A stretch of DNA of 64,000 bases from Maribacter flavus (GTDB lineage Bacteria > Bacteroidota > Bacteroidia > Flavobacteriales > Flavobacteriaceae). The notes below the pieces were generated by a model. The model was not told where the DNA came from. It saw nothing but the letters and a program-made list of their open reading frames with translations, and did not search any database. The position numbers and the translations under genes were made by a program. Location of the stretch: positions 2,161,857 through 2,225,856 of the forward strand of contig NZ_VUOE01000001.1 of NCBI RefSeq assembly GCF_008386635.1. The letters are read 5' to 3'. Below are positions 61,706-64,000 of the stretch, piece after piece (within the stretch, counting starts at the first letter, position 1; every line of letters begins with the position of its first letter).

Positions 61706-62686
61706 CTATCGTTTTTCTTCTTTTTTCTTCTGTCTTTCTAATTTCCTAAAATACCCACGGGTCAAAAAATTATGTTTTAGTGCTTCCATATTTTCGTTAA
61801 AACGCCCCGTTCCCTCTTCAATATTCCGCATGGTTCTGTCTAATTGGTTCACCAAAACGGTGTCTTTGGATAAATACCCAATTGCTCCATTACCCACTTT
61901 GATATCATTTACAATGTCATTTAAGTCCATTGTAATCTTCTCTATTTGGAAACTAGAATTATCAAGGTTTTGAATAATTTTTTTGATTCTACCCCCAGAA
62001 ATGGTATCACTGAGCAACACACCTGCGACACTTTCTTCCAAATTAAGGTTTCTGACGAAGCGATTTAACTCATCCATGGCAGTATTTGCATTTTCACTTG
62101 TTTGCTTAAAGTTTTGTAATGTTTGCTCCAAGTGGTCAGCCAAAATAGTATCATTGAGTAATCTTCCTAACGTACCTTGACCTTCGGTAAGTGCCTTTGA
62201 GACTTTCAAAAGATCGATAGTCAACAATGCGGCATTATCATTTGTTATATTCAAGGTGCTCATCATATCTTGTGTGCCAACTTTGCTTCTAGACTGTAGC
62301 TCATCTCCCGGAACAATTAGTTCACTGGGCCCTTCGCCAGGTGTTATATTGATGAGCATACTGCCAACTAAACCATTTGAGCCTATACTTGCAAGTGCAT
62401 TTTTTTTAATATGCTTTCGCATGTCATCCTCAATTCTCATAAGTACTCGTATAGTGGTATCGTTTATTATTTCAATACCATTTACAGTACCAACATTTAT
62501 TCCTGAAAAACGAACATTATTGCCATTTTGAAGACCAGTGGCATTTTTAAATATAGCACTTATCCCGAAGGTTTTCCCGAACATATTCTGTCTATTGCCA
62601 ATTAGAAAAGCAGCAAAAAGCAGCAAGACTGTCCCTGTGACTACAAATACGCCTAATCTTAAATTTTCCAACTTAGTCTTTGTCAT
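61706..62686 (-). CDS. mlaD: MlaD-type MCE-domain lipid transport protein
   Basis: 326 residues from the ATG at 62686 (MTKTKLENLRLGVFVVTGTV), which leaves 4 bp after the ATPase stop; a frame from 62713 would overlap that gene by 23 bp. An N-terminal membrane anchor is followed by the MCE domain (about 40-120: SAIFKNATGLQNGNNVRFSG, then GINVGTVNGIEIIND), then a long helical tail with heptad-type repeats ending basic. In Mla/MCE systems this protein forms the periplasmic ring that receives lipids. Third gene in the operon with permease and ATPase. Confidence 0.9.
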   Translation of the reverse strand: MTKTKLENLRLGVFVVTGTVLLLFAAFLIGNRQNMFGKTFGISAIFKNATGLQNGNNVRFSGINVGTVNGIEIINDTTIRVLMRIEDDMRKHIKKNALASIGSNGLVGSMLINITPGEGPSELIVPGDELQSRSKVGTQDMMSTLNITNDNAALLTIDLLKVSKALTEGQGTLGRLLNDTILADHLEQTLQNFKQTSENANTAMDELNRFVRNLNLEESVAGVLLSDTISGGRIKKIIQNLDNSSFQIEKITMDLNDIVNDIKVGNGAIGYLSKDTVLVNQLDRTMRNIEEGTGRFNENMEALKHNFLTRGYFRKLERQKKKEEKR

Positions 62687-62690
62687 ATTC

Positions 62691-63476
62691 CTATTTTTTA
62701 AAAAACGCCTCAACTTTTGGATCGGATGACGATGATAATTCAGAAAAAGTACCGTCTGCGTAGTTTATACCGTCTACCAAAAGAATCATTCGCTCGGATA
62801 TCACACGGGCACAGTCTACGTCGTGGGTAATTATTAAAGAAGAGGTATTATATTTTTTTTGGATACTGCGCATTAATTCAATGATTTCCTTTGCCGTAAT
62901 AGGATCCAATCCACTAGTAGGTTCATCGTATAGAATAATTTTTGGTTTGAGAATAAGTGTACGCGCCAAGGCAACTCGTCTTTTCATTCCTCCAGAGAGC
63001 TCTGATGGCATTAAATCCATTGTATGGCCCAGACCTACATTTTCCAATGCCTCTATTACCAGAGGGGTAGTATCTTGGACAACACCCAGTTTCTCTTTGT
63101 GTCTACGCATTGGAAATTCTAGATTCTCTCGCACCGTCATGGAATCATATAAAGCACTACCTTGAAAAAGAAACCCTATATCTGAACGTAGTTCGTCCAA
63201 GTTTTGACGATCTAGGGCGCCTATCTCCCTACCCATAACCTCTATATATCCACTATCTGGTGTCATCAATCCAACAAGGCATTTAATCATTACAGACTTG
63301 CCCGAGCCCGATTTTCCCATGACTACTAAATTTTCACCTTTATATAGCACCATATTGAAACCATTTAATACTTGGTTACTTCCAAAGCTTTTTCGAAGAT
63401 CTTCGATACGGATGACCACCTTTCGTCCTTTATCATTTTTTGGTTCCATTAAGTTTTTTGAAGCTATTAAAGGCAT
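62691..63476 (-). CDS. mlaF: MlaF-type ABC transporter ATPase
   Basis: 261 residues. Walker A GKSGSGKS, Q-loop FLFQGSALYDSMTVRENL, signature LSGGMKRRVALARTLIL and Walker B ILYDEPTSGLD, with H-loop ITHDVDCAR; KRRVALAR and MTVRENLEFP are typical for MlaF/MKL-like ATPases. The ATG nine codons in (63449) is an alternative start. The permease gene precedes it by 9 bp. Confidence 0.93.
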   Translation of the reverse strand: MPLIASKNLMEPKNDKGRKVVIRIEDLRKSFGSNQVLNGFNMVLYKGENLVVMGKSGSGKSVMIKCLVGLMTPDSGYIEVMGREIGALDRQNLDELRSDIGFLFQGSALYDSMTVRENLEFPMRRHKEKLGVVQDTTPLVIEALENVGLGHTMDLMPSELSGGMKRRVALARTLILKPKIILYDEPTSGLDPITAKEIIELMRSIQKKYNTSSLIITHDVDCARVISERMILLVDGINYADGTFSELSSSSDPKVEAFFKK

Positions 63477-63485
63477 TTTTTTTAT

Positions 63486-64000
63486 TTAGAGTTCATAAAA
63501 AATATCTGAAACGAAAACTGCGATAAAATCCACAACAAACAATAAGAGGGATGCCGTTACTACGGCCGTGTTGGCCGCTACACCAACACCGGCCGTACCT
63601 TTTTTACAATAATATCCTTTATAGCAGCCTACTAAACCGATTACAAAACCGAAAAAAAAGGATTTTATCGTTGCTGGGACCAAATCACCAAAACTCAAGG
63701 CATCAAAAACTGTATTAAAATATAGTTGAAAAGATACTTGCCCCTTCAAATTCTCAACCAAGGCGGAACCATACAATGCGATCAAATCCCCAAAAATGAC
63801 CAGAAGCGGAATCATTAGCGTCGTAGCCAAAATTCGGGTCACGACCAAATATTTGAATGGATTGGTTCCAGATACCTCCATGGCATCAATTTGCTCCGTT
63901 ACCCGCATAGATCCCAATTCGGCCCCAATACCAGAAGCGATTCTGCCTGCACAGATCAAAGCCGTTATGACAGGGCCAATTTCCCTTACTATGGAAATAC
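63486..64000 (-). CDS. mlaE: MlaE-type ABC permease, 5' end beyond window
   Basis: 171 codons are present and the frame stays open to the window edge, so the start lies beyond it. The sequence REIGPVITALICAGRIASGI followed by GAELGSMRVTEQIDAMEVSG is the MlaE signature; five membrane helices in the full protein are expected, of which the last four are seen. A TTG at 63959 should not be taken as the start, since family-conserved sequence continues upstream. Inner-membrane part of the lipid transporter with MlaF and MlaD. Confidence 0.92.
   Translation of the reverse strand, partial: ISIVREIGPVITALICAGRIASGIGAELGSMRVTEQIDAMEVSGTNPFKYLVVTRILATTLMIPLLVIFGDLIALYGSALVENLKGQVSFQLYFNTVFDALSFGDLVPATIKSFFFGFVIGLVGCYKGYYCKKGTAGVGVAANTAVVTASLLLFVVDFIAVFVSDIFYEL

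Overview
The window comes from a marine-type member of the Flavobacteriia (Bacteroidota), probably Flavobacteriaceae; I do not name a genus. Evidence: A+T-rich DNA, almost no Shine-Dalgarno sequences, TAnnTTTG-type -7 promoter boxes, DUF6090 and DUF6327 proteins, N-terminal AraC sensors of the flavobacterial type, exported BNR/VPS10 proteins, and dispersed palindromes of the TGAGCCTGTCGAAA and CTTCGAGTG types. I saw no rRNA, tRNA, CRISPR array, prophage or intact insertion sequence.

Layout. (1) 1-5.1 kb: a cut-off outer-membrane-type gene, a cupin gene with a divergent AraC regulator, and a PQQ sugar dehydrogenase-cytochrome c lipoprotein. (2) 5.1-18.8 kb: two related promoter modules. One drives a five-gene operon (ankyrin lipoprotein, acyltransferase, serine hydrolase, membrane protein, transglutaminase). 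The other drives an outer-membrane protein operon and still faces its membrane-bound AraC/TPR regulator. Between them lie a class III cyclase, a DUF6624 lipoprotein, a hydrolase and two broken membrane genes. (3) 18.8-27.5 kb: a large exported BNR-repeat protein, a small GIY-YIG nuclease gene embedded in three palindromic repeats, and an operon of DUF885 protein, APC permease and an aldo/keto reductase-RidA fusion. (4) 27.7-59.6 kb: a stress/low-energy survival island with four tandem universal stress proteins, a PAS histidine kinase, two receiver-CRP fusion regulators, a ribosome hibernation factor, Hsp20, patatin, DUF2267, DUF302, YtxH/holin/DUF6327, PfkB, GCS2-CBS plus AstE-like pair, M50-CBS protease plus upp, P-type ATPase, and ppsA-pta-ackA. 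(5) 59.7-64 kb: a Na/Pi cotransporter and an Mla-type lipid transport operon cut by the window end.

Main discovery. The island is tied together by a palindrome, consensus ATGAY-N4-RTCAT, that I find 13 times between 29.5 and 59.3 kb, nearly always in intergenic DNA before a gene. From the edge of the palindrome to a TAnnTTTG-like -7 box the distance is 23 bp in 14 of 16 promoter readings (22 bp once, one weak box). This puts the palindrome centre near -41.5, the class II geometry of CRP/FNR-type activators. Several palindromes serve two divergent promoters symmetrically. The two receiver-CRP proteins encoded inside the island are the obvious candidate activators. Gene content resembles the mycobacterial DosR dormancy regulon and proteobacterial FNR/Anr stress islands. 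The promoter geometry also corrects six start codons.

Other points: a duplicated divergent promoter whose regulator persists at only one copy, three decaying small membrane-protein genes invisible to ordinary gene calling, and an AraC operator with half-sites 21 bp apart.
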